A stretch of DNA of 64,000 nucleotides from Alkalihalobacterium elongatum (GCF_019024285.1 NZ_WMKZ01000007.1:62001-126000), one strand, 5' to 3'; positions 51,965-61,530 are shown, numbered from the stretch's first letter. The notes: generated by a model not told the origin, from the sequence alone. A program made the numbers and translations.

Positions 51965-53143
51965 TTACTCTTCATTAAGATAGTGTAATGTAACATGCCC
52001 TAGTGTTTTAGCAGCGATTAACATCGCTCTCTCATCGAAATCAAATTTAGGATGATGATGTGGATAAGCGATATTCCATTCTGGGTTTCTAGCACCTGTA
52101 AAGAAGAACGAACCTTTCACATGCTGCAGGTAGTAGGCAAAATCTTCACCACCCATTTGCGGAGTCATGTTTTCTACCTCATAAACGCCAGGGACTTTAT
52201 TAGCGACTGTTGCAACAACTTCGGTTTCCACAGCATGGTTAACGACTGCTGGGTAACCTCTAAAATAGTGATAAGTGGCTGAAGCATCGGCGGCTAAAGT
52301 TGTACCATCTATGATTCTTTTAATCTCTTGTTCCATTTTCGTACGTACGTCTTCATCAAATGTTCGTACCGTACCAATCAGCTTGGCAGAGTCTGCTATG
52401 ACGTTAAACGCATTTTGGGCTTGAAACGAACCGATAGAAAGAACAGCTGCTTTTAATGGATCAACTCTTCTACTGATAAGCTGTTGTAAGTTCGTAACAA
52501 GTTGAGCACCAATTACTACAGCATCTTTCGTTAGATGAGGCATAGCACCGTGTCCGCCTTGACCATGAATTTCAACTTCAAAGCGGTCGGCAGCGGCCAT
52601 AATCGGGCCCTTACGATATTGGATTTTTCCTAAAGGTTCAGTCGCCCATAGATGAGTTCCAAATACATAATCAACCCCATCTAGGCAACCATCTTTAATC
52701 ATTGCAATTGCCCCACCTGGAGCATACTCTTCCGCATGTTGATGTATAAATACGATCGTTCCAGAGAGCTCATCTTTCATACTATTAAGCACTTTTGCTA
52801 ACCCAAGTAAAGTTGCCGTATGTCCATCATGACCACAAGCATGCATAGCACCCTCTACTTTCGATTTATAAGGGACATCTTTTTCATCTTGAATCGGTAA
52901 ACCATCAAAGTCAGCGCGTAGAGCAATTGTTTTTCCTGGCTTACTGCCACGGAGGGTGGCAACTACTCCTCTTTCCCCTACACCTGTTTTTACTTCATGT
53001 CCAAGCTTTTTATGAAATTCAGCAATGTATGCTGGTGTTTTTTCTTCTTGAAATGAAAGCTCAGGATATTGATGTAAGTATCTTCTAATATCAACCATTT
53101 CTGAATAAATGGCGTCTAACCCTTTGTTAAGTTGTTCTTTCAT
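51965..53143 (-). CDS. yhaA: M20-family amidohydrolase YhaA
   Basis: A 392-residue metal-dependent amidohydrolase/aminoacylase of the M20D family. Metal-binding residues lie in MHACGHDGHTATLLG near 98-112, HQHAEEYAPGGA near 133-144 and MTPQMGGEDFAYY near 347-359. It removes acyl groups from N-acyl amino acids or similar compounds; exact substrate not defined. I start at ATG 53143 just after GGGGTGA. It follows ecsC in opposite orientation, as in B. subtilis. Confidence 0.92.
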   Translation of the reverse strand: MKEQLNKGLDAIYSEMVDIRRYLHQYPELSFQEEKTPAYIAEFHKKLGHEVKTGVGERGVVATLRGSKPGKTIALRADFDGLPIQDEKDVPYKSKVEGAMHACGHDGHTATLLGLAKVLNSMKDELSGTIVFIHQHAEEYAPGGAIAMIKDGCLDGVDYVFGTHLWATEPLGKIQYRKGPIMAAADRFEVEIHGQGGHGAMPHLTKDAVVIGAQLVTNLQQLISRRVDPLKAAVLSIGSFQAQNAFNVIADSAKLIGTVRTFDEDVRTKMEQEIKRIIDGTTLAADASATYHYFRGYPAVVNHAVETEVVATVANKVPGVYEVENMTPQMGGEDFAYYLQHVKGSFFFTGARNPEWNIAYPHHHPKFDFDERAMLIAAKTLGHVTLHYLNEE

Positions 53144-53228
53144 GACAATCACCCCAAAACTAAGAAAATGGCTTTCTTAACATAATACTTCGAGAAACGA
53201 TTGAAATATTCCTCTATTTCAAAATGAA

Positions 53229-53945
53229 TTATAGATTGAACAGTTGAAAGCGAGTTAAGTAAGCTGCAATGGCAGCAAATTTTCCTGTGAAAAGTAAAAT
53301 TCCAAGAATGATTAAAATATATCCACTCACTTTTTGAATTTTAGGGATGATGCGGTTCAGTTTTCGAAGCTTATGCAACGAACGCGACCATAGTAACGCC
53401 ACAAGAATAAATGGAACACCAAGACCCATCGAGTAAATAAATAACATAAACATACCCTTAAACATTGTTTCCGATTCCATTGCTAATAAAAGAATTGACG
53501 ATAGGACAAGGCCGATACATGGTGACCAGCCTGCGCCGAAAAATAAACCGAATAAAACAGAATTAGCAAAGCTTGTTGATTTTTTTGGTTCTTTTTTAAA
53601 TCGTTTTTCACTTAAAAGCATTGATATAGAGATAATTCCTGCCATTTGTAATCCAAAGACAACAATGATAATTCCACCAATTTGTTGGATTAATTGTTGA
53701 TTTTCAAGAAATATTCTTCCGATGAACGTAGAAGACGCACCGAGCATTACAAAAATTAATGTAAATCCAATAATAAATCCAATACTTCGTGAAAGGATTA
53801 AGGATCGATCCGCTTGTATTTGATTATTGCTCACAGAAGTTCCCGTTAATTGTGCTAGGTAAGCTGGTACTAATGGGAAGATACAAGGAGACAAAAAGGA
53901 AATAACTCCCGCAAAAAAAGCTAACCATATTGTAATTTCTGTCAT
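53229..53945 (-). CDS. ccdA: Cytochrome c biogenesis thiol-disulfide transporter CcdA
   Basis: A 238-residue membrane protein with six helices. The two redox cysteines occur in FLSPCIFPLVPAYL near 18-31 and GWSPCIGLVLS near 138-148. CcdA passes electrons across the membrane to reduce extracytoplasmic thiols for cytochrome c maturation and spore cortex synthesis. Start at the second ATG of ATGATG after GAGGTGAG. In B. subtilis ccdA is elsewhere, so this placement is a rearrangement or a second copy. Confidence 0.9.
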   Translation of the reverse strand: MTEITIWLAFFAGVISFLSPCIFPLVPAYLAQLTGTSVSNNQIQADRSLILSRSIGFIIGFTLIFVMLGASSTFIGRIFLENQQLIQQIGGIIIVVFGLQMAGIISISMLLSEKRFKKEPKKSTSFANSVLFGLFFGAGWSPCIGLVLSSILLLAMESETMFKGMFMLFIYSMGLGVPFILVALLWSRSLHKLRKLNRIIPKIQKVSGYILIILGILLFTGKFAAIAAYLTRFQLFNL

Positions 53946-54223
53946 CATCTCACCTCGTTTAATGTTTCAATTCTTATTTTTAAGGAGTTTATGAAATATG
54001 AAGACAAGTATTCATATAATACAGTCATTATAACTGATAATCCTTAAATCAAGAAAATGAACGCGTTACAAAATCATGATAGTTTAAAAATGTGTAGTAA
54101 TTGTGAAGTTGGTCTTATAACATTTCGGTCTCAGGACTGATCGTAAAACCATTCTCATGCTCGTTATGGCTCGACTTTTGTAAGTTTACAATAAAGATAA
54201 CTTAAGATAAAGGAGGCGAGAAA

Positions 54224-54643
54224 ATGAATTGGACTGGTAAAGCGATATTAGGGATTGTCCTTCTCTTTATTGGAGCAAATCTTTTCTTACAAACATTAGG
54301 TATACAAATCGGAGGGTTAATTGGATTAGCGATTTCAATACTGCTCATTATTTATGGATACCAGAAGTTGAAATCAGATGAAGGATCCAATTTGCTCGGA
54401 ATGGCTATTCTAATTTTTGGATTACTTCTGGCCATTGGTCATCTTCATATATTTGTTGGTGTTTTTATTGCAACGATGATTATTTATTTTGGTTATCGAC
54501 TAGTTACTGGTGAAAAAAGTAAAAGTTTGGTTGACCAAGAGCAAGAAGTAGCAGCAACAACATCTGATGCAACGAATAAAAGTAAAGATGCATTCGATGA
54601 CGAGTGGAACAAATTTTTAGAAAAAAATCATTTGAAATCATAG
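54224..54643 (+). CDS. liaI: LiaI-like membrane protein
   Basis: A 139-residue protein with three or four short membrane segments in the first 100 residues (a LiaF N-terminal-like TM module) and an acidic, hydrophilic tail. LiaI anchors LiaH at the membrane during cell-envelope stress. SD AAAGGAGGC. First gene of a complete liaIHGFSR operon. The upstream 270 bp includes TCAGGACTGA (54131-54140), a small palindrome, and TACAAT at 54187; a LiaR box could lie here but I could not define one. Confidence 0.82.
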   Translation: MNWTGKAILGIVLLFIGANLFLQTLGIQIGGLIGLAISILLIIYGYQKLKSDEGSNLLGMAILIFGLLLAIGHLHIFVGVFIATMIIYFGYRLVTGEKSKSLVDQEQEVAATTSDATNKSKDAFDDEWNKFLEKNHLKS

Positions 54644-54655
54644 GAGGAATAAAAA

Positions 54656-55324
54656 ATGATCTTTAAAAGAATTCGTGATTTAACGGTAGCTACTATTTAT
54701 GATGGGCTAGACCAAATAGAAAATCCAATTGTGATGTTAAATCAGTACCTACGTGATATGGAAAAGGAGATTACTTCGGCAGAAAAAGCAATTACAAAGC
54801 AAATGACGATAAAAGCAAGCTTCGAGAAACAAAAAAGCGAAGCAGTTGAGCTTGTATTCAAGCGTGTCCAACAAGCAGAACTTGCATTAAAAGCTGGAGA
54901 AGAGCAATTGGCAAAAAAAGCTCTGTTATCTAAAAATCAATATGAAGAAAAAGTAAACTATTATGAAGAAGTTTGTGTACAAAATGAAGAAAAGATTTCG
55001 GAGTTAAAAGATCAGTTGCATGAAATGCGAGAGAAATATCAAGAAATGAAAGATAAGAAAGTAGTGTTAATAGCAAGAGCGAATGCTGCCAAAACACAAA
55101 GATCGATGGACGTAGCGATGGACCGTTTTGATCATGAAAAGGCACAAGCTGGGTTCCAACGAATTGAACAGAAGATCTTTGAAATGGAAACGACAAATCA
55201 TTTAAACAAAGGTAAAAGAGATGTTCTATTAACTAGCGAAACAAGCGAATTAGAATATAATGAAGCGGTGGAGCAGGAGTTTAATAAGCTGAAAGAAAAG
55301 ATTTCTACACAAGCACCAGTTTAA
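54656..55324 (+). CDS. liaH: Phage-shock protein A homologue LiaH
   Basis: A 222-residue PspA/IM30-family protein, all coiled coil. It starts MIFKRIRDLTVATIYDGLDQ and has NPIVMLNQYLRDMEKEI near 23-39. Forms large oligomers at the inner membrane face that protect the envelope under antibiotic stress. 12 bp after liaI with SD AGGAGGAA. Ends before a hairpin that should reduce read-through to liaGFSR, as in B. subtilis. Confidence 0.93.
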   Translation: MIFKRIRDLTVATIYDGLDQIENPIVMLNQYLRDMEKEITSAEKAITKQMTIKASFEKQKSEAVELVFKRVQQAELALKAGEEQLAKKALLSKNQYEEKVNYYEEVCVQNEEKISELKDQLHEMREKYQEMKDKKVVLIARANAAKTQRSMDVAMDRFDHEKAQAGFQRIEQKIFEMETTNHLNKGKRDVLLTSETSELEYNEAVEQEFNKLKEKISTQAPV

Positions 55325-55346
55325 AGTCTACCTTTCATAATAAATA

Positions 55347-55386
55347 AGAAAGGGGAAAAGGAAAATTCTCCTATCTCCTTTCTTTA
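55347..55386 (+). terminator. Attenuating hairpin between liaH and liaG
   Basis: 10-bp arms AGAAAGGGGA / TCTCCTTTCT (one G-U) with an additional AGG/CCT inner pair, followed by TTAT. Partial termination would keep liaGFSR low compared with liaIH. Confidence 0.65.
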
Positions 55387-55431
55387 TAGCTATAGTAAAA
55401 TGAAAGAGGACATAAAGAGGGGGCTTAGTGT

Positions 55432-56283
55432 ATGAAACGTTCATTCGGGGTACTGCTTATCTTTATTGGGATATTAATTGCATTTGCTACAATTATTCAA
55501 CCGTTTATGGGCTCTAAAAGAACGAGCACGGTAAGTGAACAAGGAATAAATATAAACGATTTTGATAAACTGTCTATTGTTACTTCTGTAGCTGATTTAA
55601 GAATTCAACAGTATCCAGGTGAAGAATTAAAACTCAAAGTAAATGGAAACTCTTCAAACTATAACATTCATTCAGAAAATAAAAATTCCACATTGGAAAT
55701 TGATATAAAGAGTAATAAAAGATGGAACTTTTTTAATGTAAGCAAATCATCAGTCGATGTTATGATACCAGAAAGTTTTCATAAAAGCATAAACCTTGAG
55801 AATACAGTAGGTGATTTAAAGTTCGATTCATCACTTACATTAAATGAATTAAATATTAAAATGACTGCAGGCGATGTTAAAGGGTTATCTGGGGCAATTG
55901 ATTATCTTACTTTTAGTAGTACTGCAGGTGACTTCCATGCTCATGACCTTCATTCGTTGGATACGATGATAAAAGGAACTGCAGGTGACTTTCGCCTAGA
56001 GAGGTTTATTGGTAATTTAAAAGGAAGTACTACTGCTGGTTCGATTACGGTCGAATATGCAAATGAAAATGGTGATATAGAGTTGCATACGAGTGCAGGC
56101 GATGTGCGCTTATCTATTCCCGACCCTTCTTTTGAGCTAGATGCTAGCACTACATTAGGTGATGTCTCTATAAATATTCCGATAATGTTAGAGCAAAGTG
56201 GAAAGACGTATAAAGGAATTGTAAATAATGGTGAAAAGAAAGTTAGAGTATCAACTACATTAGGGGATATTCGAATCGACTAG
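55432..56283 (+). CDS. liaG: LiaG-like membrane-anchored protein (DUF4097)
   Basis: A 283-residue protein: one N-terminal membrane helix near 5-25 and a beta-helix-like extracellular domain with repeated G-D-(V/L)-(K/R) turns (VGDLKF, AGDVKG, AGDFHA, AGDFRL, AGDVRL, LGDVSI, LGDIRI) spaced about 20-25 residues. This DUF4097 pattern is typical of LiaG. Function unknown. SD GAGGGGGC. The regular repeat suggests a single-stranded beta solenoid. Confidence 0.88.
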   Translation: MKRSFGVLLIFIGILIAFATIIQPFMGSKRTSTVSEQGININDFDKLSIVTSVADLRIQQYPGEELKLKVNGNSSNYNIHSENKNSTLEIDIKSNKRWNFFNVSKSSVDVMIPESFHKSINLENTVGDLKFDSSLTLNELNIKMTAGDVKGLSGAIDYLTFSSTAGDFHAHDLHSLDTMIKGTAGDFRLERFIGNLKGSTTAGSITVEYANENGDIELHTSAGDVRLSIPDPSFELDASTTLGDVSINIPIMLEQSGKTYKGIVNNGEKKVRVSTTLGDIRID

Positions 56284-56323
56284 GCACATAAAACATAAAG
56301 CTTATTGGAAGGAGGAACGGAAA

Positions 56324-57136
56324 ATGCACACGTCAAGAAACGTACTCATTGGCATTATTATTATTCTCATTGGACTTAGTGCATTGATGAACACATTAGG
56401 CTTTAACTTTCATCTTGGATTGTTAATCGGTCCCCTTATTTTCTTTGTTATTGGTTTATTTTTTTACCGAAAAGGCCACAGATGGTTAAGTATTATTTTT
56501 CTATTAATTGGACTAGTTACTTTTTTTGATAACGTTGTGGGTATAAATATTACAGGAATTATAATTGCGGTTGTTTTTATATATTTTGGTTATCGATTAT
56601 TAACTGGACATGAAAAAACAAAAGAAAATGCATTTAATGACATGCATATCGATAAAGAAGTTGATGAGCTTGTAGACACATTTGATGAATATGTAAAAAC
56701 AGAGGAAGTAACTTACACAAAGGAAAAACCGAAACAAGAGGAGCCAGTCAAAAAAGTCCATTCTACGCCCTCTTTTAGAAGTACACTTATTGGTGACTTT
56801 CGCTTATTATCAGATCGATATGAATTACAAGATATGAATATACGGAATGGTATTGGTGACATCAAAATTGATCTTTCAAAAGCGATCATTGCAGAGGGAG
56901 AAACCGTAATAATCATTCATGGTTGGATCGGTGATATTGACATTTATGTACCCTATGACTTAGACCTATCTGTTCAAGCGATGGTTACAGTTGGAGATCT
57001 AGATATTTTAGATAGTAGGCAAAGTGGGATTAACCGTAACATAGCAATCGCAACTAAAGATTATAAACAAGCACCTCGTCGTGTAAAACTCGTATTATCA
57101 TTACTTATTGGCGACATTGACGTGAGGTATGTCTAA
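56324..57136 (+). CDS. liaF: Inhibitor of the Lia two-component system LiaF
   Basis: A 270-residue protein: four N-terminal membrane segments (residues 7-95) similar to those of LiaI, a charged linker, then a C-terminal LiaF domain with GDFRLL, GIGDIKIDLSK, GWIGDIDIYVP and LLIGDIDVRY turns. LiaF keeps LiaS inactive until envelope stress. SD AAGGAGGAA. The stop overlaps the liaS ATG by one base (TAATG). Confidence 0.92.
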   Translation: MHTSRNVLIGIIIILIGLSALMNTLGFNFHLGLLIGPLIFFVIGLFFYRKGHRWLSIIFLLIGLVTFFDNVVGINITGIIIAVVFIYFGYRLLTGHEKTKENAFNDMHIDKEVDELVDTFDEYVKTEEVTYTKEKPKQEEPVKKVHSTPSFRSTLIGDFRLLSDRYELQDMNIRNGIGDIKIDLSKAIIAEGETVIIIHGWIGDIDIYVPYDLDLSVQAMVTVGDLDILDSRQSGINRNIAIATKDYKQAPRRVKLVLSLLIGDIDVRYV

Positions 57137-58200
57137 TGAAACGAGTTCTATTAGCGAATATTCAATGGCAAATGGTTCGTAATTCCATATGGATTAGTTT
57201 GTTAACTGCTTTATTTGTTGTTTTTATCATGACGTATGGTGAAGCCGAAGGGCTAGCTGTAATCCTGACAAAGAAATTATTCGGTATCCCATTTCTTCTC
57301 ATTATCCCAGTGGTTGCAATTTTTATAGGAGGCGCGTTTGGCTATATAACAGGAGATAAGGTGAAAAAAAGGCTAGAAATACTCCAACAAGGAACACTGT
57401 CACTAGAGCGTGGAAATTTTTCTTATAGATTTCCTGACCTAGGTGCAGACGAAGTTGGCTTGGTAGGTAAACAACTCAATGAAATGGTAAAAAGGGTTGA
57501 AAGTCAAGTTGCCTCCTTACAAAAATTATCCACTGAGCGTGCTGAATGGCAAGAAACGATTAAACAGTCTGCGATAAATGAAGAAAGGCAGCGGCTTGCT
57601 AGAGATTTGCATGATGCGGTTAGCCAGCAATTATTTGCGATATCAATGATGACAGCAGCATTACCACATACATTAGAGAAAGACATTGAAAAAGCTGCAA
57701 AACAAATAGAAATGGTCGAAAAGATGGCGTCAACTGCCCAGTCAGAAATGAGAGCACTACTGTTGCATTTACGCCCAGCACATCTTGAAGGGAAAGACTT
57801 ACAGGAAGGAATCCAAGAGTTATTAGTGGAAATTAATACGAAGCATGGTTTGAAAATAGAGGCGAAAATTGAAAAAACTAATCCAATCCCAAAAGGAATA
57901 GAAGATCAGTTGTTTCGTATTGTACAGGAAGCGTTATCGAATATATTACGGCACGCCAAAGCAAGTCGAATCGAATTTCAATTAAGACAAATTCACGATC
58001 AACTTAGGTTGAAAATAATTGATAATGGTATTGGGTTTGAATTTAACGATCAAAAAATGGGCTCGTATGGTTTACAAACGATGAAAGAGAGAGTGACTGA
58101 AATTGGTGGAACATTAGAAATCATTTCGATCCCTACTAAAGGAACTCAAGTAGAGGCGATGGTTCCTCTCGTTCCACTTAATAAGAATGGAACTCTTTAG
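57136..58200 (+). CDS. liaS: Sensor histidine kinase LiaS
   Basis: A 354-residue intramembrane-sensing kinase: two membrane helices (about 15-35 and 52-75) with a very short external loop, HAMP, HisKA_3 with phospho-histidine in RLARDLHDAVSQQLFAISM near 153-171, and an HATPase domain with NGIGFEFNDQKMGSYGLQTM. It phosphorylates LiaR in response to lipid-II-cycle antibiotics. Overlap with liaF implies coupling. Confidence 0.93.
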   Translation: MKRVLLANIQWQMVRNSIWISLLTALFVVFIMTYGEAEGLAVILTKKLFGIPFLLIIPVVAIFIGGAFGYITGDKVKKRLEILQQGTLSLERGNFSYRFPDLGADEVGLVGKQLNEMVKRVESQVASLQKLSTERAEWQETIKQSAINEERQRLARDLHDAVSQQLFAISMMTAALPHTLEKDIEKAAKQIEMVEKMASTAQSEMRALLLHLRPAHLEGKDLQEGIQELLVEINTKHGLKIEAKIEKTNPIPKGIEDQLFRIVQEALSNILRHAKASRIEFQLRQIHDQLRLKIIDNGIGFEFNDQKMGSYGLQTMKERVTEIGGTLEIISIPTKGTQVEAMVPLVPLNKNGTL

Positions 58201-58267
58201 AAAAACCATTAAGATGGATTATATTATACGGGTCTAATCTTTATAAGCCCCTATGGAGGTGAACGAT

Positions 58268-58900
58268 TTGATTAAGGTTTTACTTATTGATGATCACGAA
58301 ATGGTACGTATGGGGTTAAGTGCGTACTTATCAACAGAAGAAGATATTGAAGTGATTGGAGAAGCTTCTAATGGAAAAGAGGGTGTAGCATTAGCGCTTC
58401 AGTTACAGCCAGATGTTATTTTGATGGATTTAGTTATGGAAGTGATGGACGGGATTGAAGCAACCAAGAAAATTACTAGTCAATTGCCAGCGGTAAAGGT
58501 GATTGTGCTTACTAGTTTTGTTGATGATGAAAAAGTGTACCCTGTCATTGAAGCTGGCGCATTTAGTTATTTATTAAAAACTACAAGGGCACCTGACATT
58601 GCCCAGGCAATTAGAGCCGCATTTAAAGGAGAAGCTGTTGTTGAGTCTCAAGTAACTAATAAGATGATGCAACGAATGAGAAATCAACATCAGAAAGTTT
58701 TACATGATGAATTAACCCCTAGGGAATTAGATGTCCTTAAGTTAATAGGCATCGGGAAAACGAATCAAGAAATAGCAGATGAGTTATACATTGGGATTAA
58801 AACAGTGAAAACTCATGTGAGCAATATTTTAGCAAAGTTAAATGTAGATGATCGAACCCAAATAGCCATTTATGCCCATCGTCATGGCTTAGTAAATTAA
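58268..58900 (+). CDS. liaR: Response regulator LiaR
   Basis: A 210-residue NarL/LuxR-type regulator. Receiver: IDDHEMVRMG near 6-15, phospho-acceptor in VILMDLVMEVMDGIEAT near 51-67, LLKTTRAPDI; C-terminal HTH LTPRELDVLKLIGIGKTNQE near 146-165. It activates liaIH. I start at TTG 58268 because GGAGGTGA overlaps the longer frame's ATG at 58253; this gives almost exactly the B. subtilis length (211). Confidence 0.93.
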   Translation: MIKVLLIDDHEMVRMGLSAYLSTEEDIEVIGEASNGKEGVALALQLQPDVILMDLVMEVMDGIEATKKITSQLPAVKVIVLTSFVDDEKVYPVIEAGAFSYLLKTTRAPDIAQAIRAAFKGEAVVESQVTNKMMQRMRNQHQKVLHDELTPRELDVLKLIGIGKTNQEIADELYIGIKTVKTHVSNILAKLNVDDRTQIAIYAHRHGLVN

Positions 58901-58901
58901 T

Positions 58902-58943
58902 AACTGTCTAAGTGTATGGAAATACAGCTTAGGCAGTTTTTTT
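58902..58943 (+). terminator. Terminator of the lia operon
   Basis: 16-bp stem AACTGTCTAAGTGTAT / ATACAGCTTAGGCAGTT with one bulge and one G-U, followed by a T-run of eight. Confidence 0.92.
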
Positions 58944-59151
58944 ATTGACACGTTTAAAGTTTGGTGTTGATTTTGGATGCATAATGAAAAATGGAATGTC
59001 TGTAAGAATATGTCCTTTCTTGTACATTTCATTCTATTTTTTCAACTCTTCAGTGTTTGTCGTCAGAACAGGCTTCTTCCGCTTCTCTTTTAATTAGTTA
59101 GTAAACTATATTATAATTACATTTAATCGGATTCGACAAAAGGTGATGTTA

Positions 59152-61299
59152 ATGACGAAAAAACGCTTTCTTTTAAGCTGTTTAATGTTATTTGTAGCGA
59201 TAGGTTTTGGATTTATTATTTATTTTTCTATTATATTGGCTGGTAATTATGTTATTGATGATAAAAAGCTAGTAATGCACAGTTCGTCATCTTTAGTAGA
59301 TGAGAATGGTCAGTTGTTAACGAAGTTATTTATAGAAAATCGTGAAATTGTATCGATACAACAAGTGCCTCAACATGTACAAGACGCCTTTGTAGCAATT
59401 GAAGATGCTCGTTTTTATGATCATCAAGGCATTGATTTCCGTGCAATAACTAGAGCATTATACCGGGATATTCTTGCGGGCTCTAAAGTAGAAGGTGGAA
59501 GTACGATTACGCAACAACTTGCTAAAAATACCTTTCTTAGTCATGAAAAAACGTTTTGGCGTAAAACGAAGGAAGTTCTTATTGCGATGAACTTAGAACA
59601 TAAGTATAGTAAGTCAGAAATTCTTGAGTTTTATTTAAATCGTATTTATTTTGGTCACGGCGCCTATGGAATTCAAGCGGCTGCTAAGCTCTATTTTGAC
59701 AAGGATGTGGAAGATTTAACGATTGAAGAAGGGGCATTATTAGCGGCGCTCCCAAAAGCACCAAATGCATATTCACCGATTACTTATCCAGAGCGAAGTA
59801 AGCAGAGAAGAGATGTAGTATTAAGTGTAATGGAACGTAGAGGTTATTTATCACCTGAAGAAGCTGTTAGGTTACAAGGGAAGACTGTTGCTGTGCAACG
59901 AAACAAGGTTAGCAAAAAAGAAGAATATTTAACCTATATAGATATGGTCTTAGATGAAGCAGAACAGAAATATCAAATTTCCAATGAGGAAATATTAACA
60001 GGTGGCTATACGATTGTAGTACCGATGAAAAAGGAATTGCAAGAAAGTGTTTACGAAAAATTCCAGCAGGATGAATATTTCCCTGGTCGAGACCCTAATG
60101 TTGAAAGTGCTGTAGTGCTAATGGATGTTGAAACAGGTGGCGTGCTCGCTGTTCAAGGTGGAAGAGATTATGTTAGTAAAGGATTAAATCGTGTAAATGT
60201 ACGACGCCAGCCAGGGTCGGTTATTAAACCGTTAGCTGTATTTGGACCAGCTATTGAAACTGGCCAATATCATCCGTACTCTATGTTAAACGATGATATT
60301 GTTAACTATGAAGGATACGAACCGAGGAATTATAACCATGAATACAAAGGGGAAGTGCCTTTAATTGATGCTTTAACCTTTTCATTAAATGCTCCTGCCG
60401 TTTGGTTACTAAATGAGTTAGGGATAGAGAGAGGAAAGTCTTATTTAGAACAGCTGGGATTAACTACCGAGGATGATGGCTTAGCCTTAGCATTAGGAGG
60501 AATGACAGAAGGGTATACACCACTAGAATTAACGAAGGCATACCGCACTCTTGCTCATGAAGGTACCTATACTGATCATTACTTTATTAAAGAAGTGTAT
60601 GATCGAAATGGTCAGCTTATTATCAATAGAGACGGCAACGAACATAAAGTTTTTTCAGAGCAAACAGCGTGGTATTTAACGAGAATGCTCGAATTAGTTG
60701 TAAAAGATGGAACTGGTGCTTCAGGGTTAACCAACGAACCGTTAGCGGGGAAAACGGGAACAACTTCGTTTACAGCTGTTAGCGGAGGCGCTAGAGATGC
60801 ATGGTTTGCTGGCTATACTCCTAACGTCGTTGGTGCCATTTGGATGGGACATGATCGAACGACTGAAACTTCTTATTTACAAGGCGGGAGTAGGTACCCT
60901 ACAGCATTATTTAAAGAGATTTTAAATGATTTGCCGACTGATCTTAAAAGTAAACAGTTCGAAAAGCCACTAGTGGTCAATGATCTTGAACCACCGATAA
61001 AACTTGAAAAAGTGTCAGATTTGAAGGCTTCTTTAGTATTTGGAGGTAAAAGAATTTTAAGTGTGAAGCTTACATGGACTCCAGCAGCTGATGAGCGCGT
61101 ACGCTACCATATTTATGAAGTAACGAATGATCATGGTGCACAGAAAATTGGCTTTGTGGATGGAAGTGGTGACTACTTAGTAAGAAGTATTAATTTATTC
61201 CGACTGCACGAATATTTTATTGTTCCTTTCGATTATTTAACGGATAGAGAAGGACCAGCTTCGAATATTTCAGCTGTTTCAGGCCCTTTTGGTTTTTAA
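59152..61299 (+). CDS. pbpF: Class A penicillin-binding protein PbpF (PBP2c type)
   Basis: A 715-residue bifunctional peptidoglycan synthase (B. subtilis PbpF: 714). N-terminal membrane anchor; glycosyltransferase domain with EDARFYDHQGIDFRAI near 86-101, EGGSTITQQLAKN near 119-131 and RIYFGHGAYGIQAAA; transpeptidase SxxK in RQPGSVIKPLA near 348, SLNAP near 413, and KTGT in LAGKTGTTSF near 529; a C-terminal 80-residue fibronectin-like tail. Acts in vegetative and spore wall synthesis. Start ATG 59152 after AAAGGTG. Precedes hemE, as in B. subtilis, with an inserted MCP gene. Confidence 0.93.
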   Translation: MTKKRFLLSCLMLFVAIGFGFIIYFSIILAGNYVIDDKKLVMHSSSSLVDENGQLLTKLFIENREIVSIQQVPQHVQDAFVAIEDARFYDHQGIDFRAITRALYRDILAGSKVEGGSTITQQLAKNTFLSHEKTFWRKTKEVLIAMNLEHKYSKSEILEFYLNRIYFGHGAYGIQAAAKLYFDKDVEDLTIEEGALLAALPKAPNAYSPITYPERSKQRRDVVLSVMERRGYLSPEEAVRLQGKTVAVQRNKVSKKEEYLTYIDMVLDEAEQKYQISNEEILTGGYTIVVPMKKELQESVYEKFQQDEYFPGRDPNVESAVVLMDVETGGVLAVQGGRDYVSKGLNRVNVRRQPGSVIKPLAVFGPAIETGQYHPYSMLNDDIVNYEGYEPRNYNHEYKGEVPLIDALTFSLNAPAVWLLNELGIERGKSYLEQLGLTTEDDGLALALGGMTEGYTPLELTKAYRTLAHEGTYTDHYFIKEVYDRNGQLIINRDGNEHKVFSEQTAWYLTRMLELVVKDGTGASGLTNEPLAGKTGTTSFTAVSGGARDAWFAGYTPNVVGAIWMGHDRTTETSYLQGGSRYPTALFKEILNDLPTDLKSKQFEKPLVVNDLEPPIKLEKVSDLKASLVFGGKRILSVKLTWTPAADERVRYHIYEVTNDHGAQKIGFVDGSGDYLVRSINLFRLHEYFIVPFDYLTDREGPASNISAVSGPFGF

Positions 61300-61344
61300 T
61301 TTCGCTGAATGTAACTTTGATATTAGTGCTGTTAAAGAACGATG

Positions 61345-61418
61345 TTGATTCTGGGCTCAACCTTTTAGTTCCAAAAAAGCGTGTGAAATTAACATTTCAC
61401 ACAGCGGAGCCCAATCAA
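61345..61418 (+). other. Nested hairpin in the pbpF 3' region
   Basis: Outer arms TTGATT(CT)GGGCTC / GAGCCCAATCAA (12 bp with a 2-nt bulge) enclose a perfect GTGTGAAAT / ATTTCACAC hairpin. No T-run. Could be a 3' UTR stability structure, a copy of a repeat or a small RNA element. Confidence 0.5.
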
Positions 61419-61479
61419 CTTATCAACAATACCTCATAACAACAATTCTTTAAATTAAATCAGCTATTAATTAAAAAGA

Positions 61480-61522
61480 TGCCAGTCATTCTTCTATAAA
61501 AGAAGATGCTGGCACCTTTTTT
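61480..61522. terminator. Bidirectional terminator, pbpF / MCP
   Basis: TGCCAG / CTGGCA stem extended by CATTCTTCT / AGAAGATG, followed by CCTTTTTT on the plus strand and TCTTTTT on the minus strand. Confidence 0.85.
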
Positions 61523-61530
61523 GTTTTAAA

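Noticed and set aside
54131-54140. TCAGGACTGA palindrome upstream of liaI as a LiaR box
   Set aside because: Only 4-bp arms and I could not match it to the known LiaR motif with confidence.
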